From Candidatus Woesearchaeota archaeon (GTDB taxonomy: Archaea > Nanobdellota > Nanobdellia > Woesearchaeales > GW2011-AR15), in contig JAMPXQ010000056.1 in the NCBI GenBank assembly GCA_023701075.1, positions 1-8,529 of the forward strand: DNA of 8,529 bases, given 5' to 3'. Positions 1 to 6,437 of this stretch are shown piece after piece; positions within the stretch are counted from its first letter, which is position 1; every line of letters begins with the position of its first letter. The notes beneath the pieces are model-generated. The model was not told where the DNA came from. It ran no database searches and saw only the letters and a program-made list of their open reading frames with translations. Both the position numbers and the translations under genes were made by a program.

Positions 1-1
1 C

Positions 2-637
2 TCTTCACTGTTGAAGGAAGATATGCTCTCCAAGTCCGCATACGTTTTTATGATACTTTTGATGCTCTTTGCGCCTCTCTCTCAAGGTAAGAGCCTCTCT
101 TCCATGCCGACAAGAGACCTTGAATTTTTCAGGATATCAAGATTTGGGATTATTGGCCATGACGAGGATTCAAGAGACAGGATGTTTGATACCCAGTTCC
201 CAGGCCTTGATATTGCAGGATATTACATAAGGGACAATTCCATGCCTGATGAACGTTTGTTCCATAGCTCTCATCAGAGCTTTGGTGTGCTTTGGCATGC
301 AGAGAGAAAAGGCTATAAGCCTCCGAATTCAGTCGAAGAGTTCAAGAGAGCGGAATCAGATTTCAATGTGACATGGATATTTGCATACCAATGGGGGATT
401 GCAACATATCTGAACAACCCGGAGATTTTTGGATATTTGAAGGATAATTATAGATTGGTCCAGTTTGCATATGTCCCGCAAGGAGACAAGGGACAGCCGG
501 TCTACTTCCTGTTCAGGAAAGGCGGGACATTCAATGAAACATCGTTAAATGAGCTTCTGTCAAACAAGCAGACATTCAAGACCACATATTCATATACCTC
601 AGGCCCATATGATCTTTATACGATAAACATTGAATGA
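2..637 (+). CDS. C-terminal fragment of a GT39/PMT-like membrane glycosyltransferase (5' partial)
   Basis: The reading frame is open to the left edge of the window (no stop before the first TTG at 11 or the first ATG at 23), so this is probably the 3' part of a longer gene. One hydrophobic stretch (from the AYVFMILLMLFAPLS segment) is followed by about 180 soluble residues. These include a 'GYYIRDNSMPDERLF' block, a 'SFGVLWHAERKG' block and 'WIFAYQWGI', a pattern I associate with the extracellular tails of GT39/PMT-like glycosyltransferases of DPANN archaea. Such enzymes transfer sugars from polyprenyl-phosphate donors on the outer face of the membrane. The GT2 enzyme at 3909-4823 would make that kind of donor, which supports the reading. 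Alternative: a complete secreted protein starting at ATG 23 with a signal peptide. Family assignment is moderate; the catalytic part is not in view. Confidence 0.6.
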   Translation, partial: SSLLKEDMLSKSAYVFMILLMLFAPLSQGKSLSSMPTRDLEFFRISRFGIIGHDEDSRDRMFDTQFPGLDIAGYYIRDNSMPDERLFHSSHQSFGVLWHAERKGYKPPNSVEEFKRAESDFNVTWIFAYQWGIATYLNNPEIFGYLKDNYRLVQFAYVPQGDKGQPVYFLFRKGGTFNETSLNELLSNKQTFKTTYSYTSGPYDLYTINIE

Positions 638-658
638 GCTTTGGTTGTCATAGAAAAA

Positions 659-1123
659 TCATTTTTTTAGGTTAGATACAAGTTCTAATATTGAAGGGTC
701 TCCACGGATGATTATATCCTTAAAAAAATCCATCTGTTCTTGGATGTTTCCGGATTCATCAAGTTTTATGACAAATCCTAGGAGAGTGATATTTTCACCT
801 GATTTGTTTGTGATTTGGCCGCAGTCATAGAAAGTGAGATATTCTCCAGTCTTATTTCTGATTCTATATGTAGACTCATAGAATTTTTTCTTTCCTGAGA
901 GATGGTCTTTCATCGCAGCCATGACCTTATTGTGATCAGCTGGATGCACTAGGTCTGTGAAATCTGTGTAATGCCTGAATTTAGATTCGCTATATCCAAG
1001 CATTTTTGATTTTGCGTTCCCGAATATGACACTGCCTGATGGAAGATCCATCTGCCACCAGGTAGCTTTTTCTTCTAAGACAAGATTATTGAATTTTGTC
1101 ATGGCAGAAGTATTTTTTTCCAT
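659..1123 (-). CDS. Stand-alone PAS-domain protein
   Basis: The 154-residue product is essentially one PAS domain (PAS_3 type). Near the N-terminus is 'TWWQMDLPSGSVIFGNAKSKML', then 'GYSESKF', 'FTDLVHPADHNKVM', 'YRIRNKTGEYLTFYDCGQI' and 'ITLLGFVIKLDE', matching the strand-helix-strand order of PAS folds that sense small ligands or mediate dimers. There is no kinase, GGDEF, HTH or transmembrane part, so it would have to signal by protein contact. An upstream in-frame ATG at 1132 would add three residues. I prefer 1123 because the box A at 1145-1152 is then 25.5 nt away, as for the other leading genes. The domain call is good; the role and partner are unknown. Confidence 0.8.
   Translation of the reverse strand: MEKNTSAMTKFNNLVLEEKATWWQMDLPSGSVIFGNAKSKMLGYSESKFRHYTDFTDLVHPADHNKVMAAMKDHLSGKKKFYESTYRIRNKTGEYLTFYDCGQITNKSGENITLLGFVIKLDESGNIQEQMDFFKDIIIRGDPSILELVSNLKK
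662..668 (+). terminator. Oligo-T tract, likely archaeal terminator of the first gene
   Basis: Seven consecutive T residues lie 25 nt after the stop codon at 635-637, and they fall within the last codons of the convergent PAS gene. Archaeal RNA polymerase terminates at such T-tracts without needing a hairpin. A shorter T5 run in the opposite sense (A-run at 654-658) could serve the minus-strand gene. Confidence 0.4.
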
Positions 1124-1144
1124 GCCTTGCATGCATTATCATAA

Positions 1145-1152
1145 GTTTAAAT
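1145..1152 (-). promoter_or_regulatory. Box A (TATA) promoter of the PAS gene
   Basis: On the minus strand this reads ATTTAAAC, preceded by an A-rich BRE-like AAAAC. Its centre is 25.5 nt from the ATG at 1123, which predicts a leaderless mRNA and favours that ATG over the one at 1132. It fills the 38-nt gap after the flippase gene, so the PAS gene is probably transcribed independently of the operon. Confidence 0.5.
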
Positions 1153-1161
1153 GTTTTCGCA

Positions 1162-2097
1162 TTACGTCCGCTTGTGTGTAAGATACCTGATCCCGCCTAT
1201 GAGCGAGAACATCATCAGGAGTATCCGAACAAGCAGATAGACTGAAAGGGTTATTTCAGCATCTATTCCTATCATAGAGAATAAGAATATCGCTGCTCCT
1301 TCCTTTAGCCCTAAGGAATTTATTGTGAGAGGGATTAATCCTACAAGTGATATCAGCGGGACAAATAGGAAAAGGTAGATTAATGGGACGCTGGAAGAGA
1401 AGTATATGAACCCGAAATGATATGCAAGGATGCTTATGATGAGGAAGATGATAGATATTATGAATGATATGAAAAAGATAGGCTTGTCATTGAAAGACAT
1501 AAGCGTATTGTAGCCATCGATTGCTTTTTGTATCGCTTTGTTCTTTGATGCAGATTTGATGTTTCTGAATTTTATCAGGAATGCATAGCCTATTGCACAG
1601 GCAAGGGTTATTGCTGCAAAGATTAGTGGATTTAGCCCTAATTTGCCAGCAAGCACAAGACCAAAAACGACGATGAATGAAACGATTGTGATGAGCCCGA
1701 ATAACCGTTCAAGAAGGATTGAAGAGAGTAGTTCCATTTTCTTTGCCCGGAATTTTTTGCTCAGATGGATGAATTTATATGAATCCCCGCCTATAGATGT
1801 AGGCAGGAAATTATTGAAGAAAGTCCCTATGAGGTATAGGTCAAACGCTTCAAGGACATTTACATTTATCCTGTAATGGTTCATGATGAGTTTCCATTTT
1901 ATTGAGCTTATCATTACAGACGATATCCATATCCCAAAGACTATTAAGATATATTGAAGGTTGATTTTAGATAGCAAGTTGATGAATTTATCAAGATCAA
2001 GTCTCTGAAAGATAAGGAAGAACAAGAATAACGTGAACATGAATTTTAATGCAAATTTTTTATCCATCTGCTTTCGCTCAGGCTGCAGTTTTTTCAT
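1162..2097 (-). CDS. LPG-synthase/AglD-type membrane protein (UPF0104, flippase-like)
   Basis: The 311-residue, multi-spanning protein (about eight hydrophobic helices) has the hallmark of the LPG_synthase_TM/UPF0104 family: 'TFFNNFLPTSIGGDSYKFIHLSKK' around residues 90-115 (an N-x-F-L-P-x-x-x-G-G-D core), followed by 'LERLFGLITI' and, near the C-terminus, 'NSLGLKEGAAIFLF'. Members act at the membrane on lipid-linked substrates: the MprF membrane domain flips aminoacyl lipids, and the haloarchaeal AglD/AglR proteins belong to protein N-glycosylation. Its start overlaps the stop of the upstream methyltransferase by ATGA (2094-2097), making translational coupling likely. It is the last gene of a four-gene glycan operon, which suggests transport or flipping of a lipid-linked glycan. 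An internal Met at codon 11 is a less likely start. Confidence 0.85.
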   Translation of the reverse strand: MKKLQPERKQMDKKFALKFMFTLFLFFLIFQRLDLDKFINLLSKINLQYILIVFGIWISSVMISSIKWKLIMNHYRINVNVLEAFDLYLIGTFFNNFLPTSIGGDSYKFIHLSKKFRAKKMELLSSILLERLFGLITIVSFIVVFGLVLAGKLGLNPLIFAAITLACAIGYAFLIKFRNIKSASKNKAIQKAIDGYNTLMSFNDKPIFFISFIISIIFLIISILAYHFGFIYFSSSVPLIYLFLFVPLISLVGLIPLTINSLGLKEGAAIFLFSMIGIDAEITLSVYLLVRILLMMFSLIGGIRYLTHKRT

Positions 2098-2789
2098 CTG
2101 GCAAGCACAAACAGCCTATCTCCCTTATTTGGTATGTTTAGATAGAACATGATGTTCAGGGTTTCAGAGACTATCCTCTTGAAGATGGTCACCTTTCCTG
2201 CTCTCTGTTTCACTTTTGTATTGTTGAGGAAGAATCTGTAGATAGGTGAGTAGAACGGAAAGCCCCAATATTCGCATTTCACCACCTTGAATCCTGCTTT
2301 TTTCAGTTTTGAGATCATATCTTCTTTGGTATATCTCCGAAAATGCCCCATCTCATGATCAGAGAAGCTGTACTTCCCTGCAGGCACGCTGATGACCAGA
2401 TTATCGCAAGTCTTCCGCAGGTTCTTCATAGCCGCCAGGTCATCTTTTATGTGTTCAAGCACCTCTGAACACACAGCGACATCATATCTCTCTTTTGGTG
2501 CCTCTTTGGCAATGTCTATTATCCTGAAATTGCCTTTAGGCCATCTCTCTTTGCAAAACTTGATGCCTGATTCTGATAGGTCGGCTCCTGCAAATTTTTT
2601 CCCTTTTAGGTCAAGCGTGCTTAGGAGTATCCCTGGACCGCAGCCTATATCTATTATGGAGCTATAGTCCACCAAAGACAGGTATTTTCGAAGTATCCTT
2701 CTTGTGTGCCTTGAAGACGGTCCATGTATCTTATAGTCTTGCCCAAGTTCCTTCCAGATGTTCTTGTAATCCTGTTTTTTTGGTTTCAT
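2094..2789 (-). CDS. Class I SAM-dependent methyltransferase (UbiG/Methyltransf_11-like)
   Basis: The 231-residue protein has a full class I Rossmann methyltransferase core. Motif I is 'IIDIGCGPG' at residues 45-53 (SAM binding), an acidic residue D69 in 'ADLSESG' would contact the ribose, motif IV is 'YDVAVCSEVLEHI', and 'LVISVPAGKYSFSDHEMGHFRRYT' follows. This V-P...D...GH-RRY arrangement is common in methyltransferases of surface-glycan and lipid clusters. Its start overlaps the preceding glycosyltransferase stop by ATGA (2786-2789), and its own stop overlaps the flippase start the same way. I infer methylation of a sugar or lipid intermediate made by the neighbours, but the substrate cannot be read from the sequence. 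No Shine-Dalgarno motif is evident before the start, consistent with coupled translation. Confidence 0.88.
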   Translation of the reverse strand: MKPKKQDYKNIWKELGQDYKIHGPSSRHTRRILRKYLSLVDYSSIIDIGCGPGILLSTLDLKGKKFAGADLSESGIKFCKERWPKGNFRIIDIAKEAPKERYDVAVCSEVLEHIKDDLAAMKNLRKTCDNLVISVPAGKYSFSDHEMGHFRRYTKEDMISKLKKAGFKVVKCEYWGFPFYSPIYRFFLNNTKVKQRAGKVTIFKRIVSETLNIMFYLNIPNKGDRLFVLAR

Positions 2790-3895
2790 TTGGTCAGCTC
2801 ATTATATAATTTGAAATAATCATCAGATACGTTCTTCCATGACATTGTTGATGCTATCTTTCTTGACATTTTGCCCATGGCATCAGATTTTGATTTGTCA
2901 GCCAATATCCTATCTGCTGCACATGCTATCTCTACGCTATCTCCCTTCTTGATTATGATGCCGTTATCCTTGATGAGTTCATTTGTTCCTCCTGTATCAG
3001 TTGTGATTATTGGAAGACCGCAGCTCATTGCTTCAAGGATAGTGTTTGACATCCCTTCATGAAGGCTTGGGAGGATGAAGATGGAAGCATCTTTATAATA
3101 TTTAGGGAGGTCGTCATGTTTGACATAATCAAGGAACCTCACTTTTCTTGCAACATTTTTTTCATTGGCAAGCTGCATGAGGTTTTCTTTTTGTGGCCCT
3201 TCTCCGATTATAATAAGAGACGTGGCATGGTTTTTTAGAATCTGTGGCATGGCAGATATGAGATGGTCTATCCCTTTTCTGGGAATCAGTCTTGAGACGC
3301 ATAGCAGGTATTTTCTCTTCTTTCCTGGTGAAAACTGCCTTGTATCTATGCCATTAGGGATGACATCTATTTTCCCGTCATATGACTCTTCAGCCAGTTT
3401 CTTTAGCCCTGCGCTGTTTGCAACTACACTGCTGGATTTCTTGCAGATATATCTGAAGAAAACCTTCTGGATTCGTTTCAATGCATTTAGCCGATTGTTG
3501 AATCCAGGGACGTCTGATCCTCTTAAAGAGATTATATATGGCACTTTTAGAGAGGCTGCGATAATCCCGGTAGGCAATGCAAAAAATGAATGGCAAAGAT
3601 CATATTTTTTTTCTTTTGAAAGTTTCTTTGCAAGGACTATTGCTTTGGCAGTATAATCAAATATCTCTCTTGCTGTCCAGTAATGTATGTCCTTTTTATT
3701 GACATCCAGCCTATATATCCTGATATTCTTTGAGAATCTCTCTTCCTTGTATTTCTTTTCTGAAGATGTTATCAGGTCTATTTCAGCATTTTTTTTTGAG
3801 AGCTCTTTTAACATGTAGTAATTTGCGTTTCCCGCTCCCCCGCCTAATGGAGGAAATTCATAATTGAGCATCAGAACCCGTATTTGCTGTCCCAT
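2786..3895 (-). CDS. GT4-family glycosyltransferase (GT-B fold)
   Basis: The 369-residue GT-B enzyme has an N-terminal acceptor domain opening with 'RVLMLNYEFPPLGGGAGNAN' (glycine-rich loop at residues 18-25). 'PYIISLRGSDVPG' and 'VVANSAGLKKLA' follow, then the 'VIPNGIDTRQFSPG' linker to the donor-binding domain. That domain carries 'YLLCVSRLIPRKGIDHLI', 'LIIIGEGPQ' and the family E-x7-E signature (E280 and E288 in 'HEGMSNTILEAMSCGLP'). It would transfer a sugar from a nucleotide-activated donor at the cytoplasmic face. I chose the ATG at 3895, 13 nt after the GT2 stop; an in-frame TTG at 3904 would add three residues. It is tightly packed between the GT2 gene and the methyltransferase gene in one operon. 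Donor and acceptor are unknown. Confidence 0.93.
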   Translation of the reverse strand: MGQQIRVLMLNYEFPPLGGGAGNANYYMLKELSKKNAEIDLITSSEKKYKEERFSKNIRIYRLDVNKKDIHYWTAREIFDYTAKAIVLAKKLSKEKKYDLCHSFFALPTGIIAASLKVPYIISLRGSDVPGFNNRLNALKRIQKVFFRYICKKSSSVVANSAGLKKLAEESYDGKIDVIPNGIDTRQFSPGKKRKYLLCVSRLIPRKGIDHLISAMPQILKNHATSLIIIGEGPQKENLMQLANEKNVARKVRFLDYVKHDDLPKYYKDASIFILPSLHEGMSNTILEAMSCGLPIITTDTGGTNELIKDNGIIIKKGDSVEIACAADRILADKSKSDAMGKMSRKIASTMSWKNVSDDYFKLYNELTK

Positions 3896-3908
3896 ATCTA
3901 CCAACTTG

Positions 3909-4823
3909 TTATTTCACTATCTTCTCTATATTATATGCTCTCTTTTCTTTATAATATATCTTTGAGAGGACATCTGCAATCAGTCCGAAGATTATTGCCT
4001 GTATCCCTAAGATTATCAATAGCACTGCTAGTAGCAGGAGCGGCCTGTTTGCAAGGGATTCTCCAAAAAAGATTTTCATATACACTAGGTATCCTGCAAT
4101 AGCAGTCCCTATCATGCTCATCAGTAGTCCAAGCCCACCAAAAAGATGGATTGGCCTATCAGAATATTTCTGCCAGAACAGTACTACAACCAGGTCCAAA
4201 AGCCCCTTAGGCAGTCGGATAAGCCCATATTTTGTCTTCCCTTTTGTCCTTGGCCTATGGTTCACTTTCACTTCTCCTATCTTGTAGCCCTTGAAAGCTA
4301 GCAGCTCAGCGATGTACCTATGCATCTCCCCATGCAGTTCTAGATCAGCCAGGCACTCTTTCCTATAGGCCTTGAGCGAGCATCCTGAATCATGTATCTC
4401 ATCCCCTATCATTTTTCCGCGCAGGAACCTTGAGAGGAGCGAGAATGATTTTTTAGACAGGCTGTCTTTTCGCTTCTGCCTCCAGCCTGAAACGACATCA
4501 TATCCCTCATCTATTTTTTTTACAAGTTTAGGGATGTCTTCAGGATCGTTCTGCAGGTCAGCGTCCATCGTGACGACAACGTCTCCTGTTGCATTGTCAA
4601 ACCCTGCTCTCCACGCTGCAGTCTGTCCGAAATTCTTCCTGAATTTTATGATGACCAGGTTCTTGTCTTTCTTCTTGAGCTTCTCAAGTTCCAGGAACGT
4701 ATTGTCAGTCGACCCGTCATCCACAAAGATTATCTGGCAATCCTTTGACGCTCTTCGGATCTGGCTGTGGAGTTCAGAGATGTTTTTCTCTTCATTATAT
4801 GCAGGTACGACAACTGAAATCAT
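3909..4823 (-). CDS. DPM1-like GT2 glycosyltransferase with two C-terminal membrane helices
   Basis: The 304-residue protein has a GT-A domain. 'ISVVVPAYNEE' is at residues 2-12, 'FVDDGSTDN' at 33-41, the metal and nucleotide-binding 'DAD' at 87-89, then 'DSGCSLKAYRKE' and 'HRPRTKGKTKYG', the R-x-x-G-x-T-K-Y block typical of dolichol-phosphate-mannose synthase and ArnC/GtrB-type enzymes. Two hydrophobic helices follow at about 225-250 and 260-285. These enzymes move a sugar from a nucleotide donor onto polyprenyl phosphate on the cytoplasmic side, supplying the lipid-linked donor for membrane GT-C enzymes. It is the first gene of the operon, with a box A at 4846-4853 placed for a leaderless start. 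The sugar specificity cannot be decided from sequence alone. Confidence 0.93.
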   Translation of the reverse strand: MISVVVPAYNEEKNISELHSQIRRASKDCQIIFVDDGSTDNTFLELEKLKKKDKNLVIIKFRKNFGQTAAWRAGFDNATGDVVVTMDADLQNDPEDIPKLVKKIDEGYDVVSGWRQKRKDSLSKKSFSLLSRFLRGKMIGDEIHDSGCSLKAYRKECLADLELHGEMHRYIAELLAFKGYKIGEVKVNHRPRTKGKTKYGLIRLPKGLLDLVVVLFWQKYSDRPIHLFGGLGLLMSMIGTAIAGYLVYMKIFFGESLANRPLLLLAVLLIILGIQAIIFGLIADVLSKIYYKEKRAYNIEKIVK

Positions 4824-4845
4824 GATGATGGATAATCACAAATCT

Positions 4846-4853
4846 TATTTAAA
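4846..4853 (-). promoter_or_regulatory. Box A (TATA) promoter of the glycan operon
   Basis: On the minus strand this reads TTTAAATA. Its centre lies 26.5 nt from the A of the GT2 ATG at 4823, the spacing expected when transcription begins at the start codon. It should drive the GT2, GT4, methyltransferase and flippase genes as one transcript. Confidence 0.7.
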
Positions 4854-4939
4854 GCATGCGGTTTATTGGTTATGTATCAGCTCAATCTGGAATGATTTTG
4901 TTTTGGGTAAGAAGATCCGCCGATCTAAAACCGCTAACC

Positions 4940-4946
4940 TTTAAAA
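4940..4946 (+). promoter_or_regulatory. Box A (TATA) promoter of radB
   Basis: TTTAAAA is centred 27 nt before the ATG at 4970. This spacing supports a leaderless radB mRNA and argues against translation from the upstream in-frame ATG at 4856, which would precede the promoter. Confidence 0.65.
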
Positions 4947-4969
4947 GGCTCTGGCTCTTCATAGTTATC

Positions 4970-5662
4970 ATGCATACCCTCAACCGCCCGATTTATGAGC
5001 TTATCGGAGAATATGAACCTGGGAAGATAACATCCATATATGGCAATGCAGCTTCAGGCAAGACTACATCATGCCTCCTTGCATCCCTTTCATGCGCAAA
5101 AGACAATGGTAAAGTGATCTATATCGATACAGAGAACAGCTTCAGCCCGGATAGGTTAAGGCAGCTCTATTTTGGAGATATAAATCAGCTGATTGATAAT
5201 ATCTTTCTCATGCAGCCTAAGACATTTGATGAACAGGTGGAATGTGTAGAGAAAGCAAAAAAGCTTTCAGAGAAGGCGGTAATAAAGCTTGTCATTGTTG
5301 ATAGCATAGGTAATCATTATAGGAATGTGCTCAATGATGACCATAAGCTTGTGAATTCAAAGATGGCGGAGATGATGGCGCAGCTGACAAGGATTGCAAG
5401 AGACCTAGGGAAGATTGTCATCATAACAAGCCAGGTGACGACGACGGTAGATGGGACAAATAGATTGAGGGTTGTAGGCGGGAAGCTCATAGAGAAGCTT
5501 AGCAGGATACTTATTGAGCTTAATTATGAGAATAATAGGAGATTTGCAAAGCTTGTGAAATTCAAGTATGATGATGACAAGGTCCATCCGAATATAGGCA
5601 TGAAGGTTGAATTTAAGATTGAAGAGAAAGGGATGTTTAAAGCCAATAGACCGGAAGCTTAG
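4970..5662 (+). CDS. radB: DNA repair and recombination protein RadB
   Basis: The 230-residue RecA-fold ATPase has Walker A 'GNAASGKTT' at residues 25-33, 'IDTEN' at 52-56 with the glutamate at 55, Walker B 'VIVD' at 108-111, and 'ITSQVTTTVDG...VVGGKLIEKLSRILIEL' covering the L2 and following strand region. There is no N-terminal helix-hairpin-helix domain, which separates RadB from RadA, and the length is normal for RadB. RadB is an archaeal RecA-family paralogue that assists RadA in homologous recombination, with weak ATPase and no strong strand exchange of its own. The frame extends up to an ATG at 4856, but homology begins at 'MHTLNRPIYELIGEYEPGKITSIYG' and the box A at 4940-4946 sits 27 nt before 4970, so the short form is preferred. 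Its 3' end overlaps the convergent deformylase-like gene by 26 bp. Confidence 0.9.
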   Translation: MHTLNRPIYELIGEYEPGKITSIYGNAASGKTTSCLLASLSCAKDNGKVIYIDTENSFSPDRLRQLYFGDINQLIDNIFLMQPKTFDEQVECVEKAKKLSEKAVIKLVIVDSIGNHYRNVLNDDHKLVNSKMAEMMAQLTRIARDLGKIVIITSQVTTTVDGTNRLRVVGGKLIEKLSRILIELNYENNRRFAKLVKFKYDDDKVHPNIGMKVEFKIEEKGMFKANRPEA

Positions 5663-6407
5663 TGAAAGAGCATGATGCAAGAGGATCACTGCCAAACATC
5701 CCTAGTACATGTCTCATAGGGTCGCTGTTAGGGAAAGTCGCTCTGATTGGTCTTCCATATAGTGCGTGTGTTTTCTCTGTATGCGGATTGATTTCCTGCC
5801 AATATGGCAATGGATCGAATCTGAGTTCAAGGACGATTGATCCTTTTGATTCTGCATTGAGCGCATATTCGAATAGTTCATCCATCCAACTATTATAAAA
5901 GCCGATTATTTGTGAATAATCAAGATGAAGGTTGCCTTTGAGATGTTCTATCTCATGCCAAGCTATCGCTGTTAATTGGTGCGAATTTAATTCTATCTCA
6001 GCATATCTTTCATGCTCTAGGTGATAGCCTTGGATGGTTATGTCTGAGAAAAAAGGTATGTTCGTTATTGGCCCGGGTACTGAACCGCATCTGTGACGGG
6101 TATTTATCAGGTCTGTGCTGCAGCTCTTGATCTTGGGATTTGCAATGGTTGCATAATTGCTATAGATAGCAAGTTCATTGTCATATTTAAGCGGGATTTG
6201 GATGATGGCAAGCGGCTCAGCCAGTTCCCTGATGAATACATTGCTTGATGAAACGCCTAACCATCCTTGGGTCATACGATAATTATAGAGCAAGTTTCCG
6301 ATAGCAGTTACTGAATTTAATTCAGAATTCAGATCTAATTCCTTTGCTTTTGTCCTGACCCATTTTGCATATGCCATTCCTTGGCATACATCAGCTACTG
6401 TGTGCAT
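5637..6407 (-). CDS. Diverged peptide deformylase-like metalloprotein
   Basis: The 256-residue protein carries a peptide deformylase (PDF) metal site. The motif II equivalent is 'HRCGSVPG' at residues 105-112 (metal ligand C107) and motif III is 'HEIEHLKG' at 151-158 (ligands H151 and H155, catalytic E152). The motif I equivalent is 'GVSSSNV' at 51-57 in place of the usual G-L-A-A-P-Q-V, so the oxyanion-hole glutamine aligns with N56. In motif II the usual E-G-C-L-S reads H-R-C-G-S, losing the leucine that helps position the substrate. About 90 residues follow motif III with no match I recognise, and an N-terminal extension precedes motif I. PDF removes the formyl group from N-terminal Met in bacteria; archaea normally do not formylate, so another substrate is likely. 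The start is supported by a box A 26.5 nt upstream. Confidence 0.75.
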   Translation of the reverse strand: MHTVADVCQGMAYAKWVRTKAKELDLNSELNSVTAIGNLLYNYRMTQGWLGVSSSNVFIRELAEPLAIIQIPLKYDNELAIYSNYATIANPKIKSCSTDLINTRHRCGSVPGPITNIPFFSDITIQGYHLEHERYAEIELNSHQLTAIAWHEIEHLKGNLHLDYSQIIGFYNSWMDELFEYALNAESKGSIVLELRFDPLPYWQEINPHTEKTHALYGRPIRATFPNSDPMRHVLGMFGSDPLASCSFTKLPVYWL

Positions 6408-6429
6408 GTTACACGCAAGAAACAGATTA

Positions 6430-6437
6430 TATATAAA
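6430..6437 (-). promoter_or_regulatory. Box A (TATA) promoter of the deformylase-like gene
   Basis: The minus strand reads TTTATATA within a longer TTTATATATAAT, directly after the stop codon of the upstream methyltransferase gene. The centre is 26.5 nt from the ATG at 6407. The deformylase-like gene therefore has its own promoter although it lies only 30 nt behind a gene on the same strand. Confidence 0.75.

Larger units (their letters stand above)
4824..4969. promoter_or_regulatory. Divergent control region between the glycan operon and radB
   Basis: This 146-nt gap contains a minus-strand box A (4846-4853) and a plus-strand box A (4940-4946). Between them is a perfect 7-bp inverted repeat, GCGGTTT at 4858-4864 and AAACCGC at 4928-4934. 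Because the promoters face apart, each sees the same AAACCGC upstream of its box A, at about -36 to -42 from the predicted start. A second hairpin, AGATC-CGCC-GATCT, lies at 4913-4926. Shared control of both transcripts is an inference. Confidence 0.5.

Noticed and set aside
3165..3656. 163-residue plus-strand frame antisense to the GT4 gene
   Set aside because: It is a shadow of the well-supported GT4 coding sequence, with no promoter or domain of its own.
4858..4934. tRNA-sized element with a 7-bp acceptor-like stem
   Set aside because: The span (77 nt) and end pairing look tRNA-like, but there is no T-loop consensus, the inner hairpin has only a 4-nt loop and no D or anticodon arm can be drawn on either strand. 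The arms are better explained as promoter elements.
4372..4944. 190-residue plus-strand frame antisense to the GT2 gene
   Set aside because: The opposite strand encodes a clear GT2 enzyme with all its motifs; this frame has no recognisable domain and crosses the promoter region.
4856..4969. 38-residue N-terminal extension of RadB from an upstream in-frame ATG
   Set aside because: The extension has no RadB similarity, covers the divergent promoter region and starts upstream of the radB box A. The ATG at 4970 fits both the family start and the promoter spacing.
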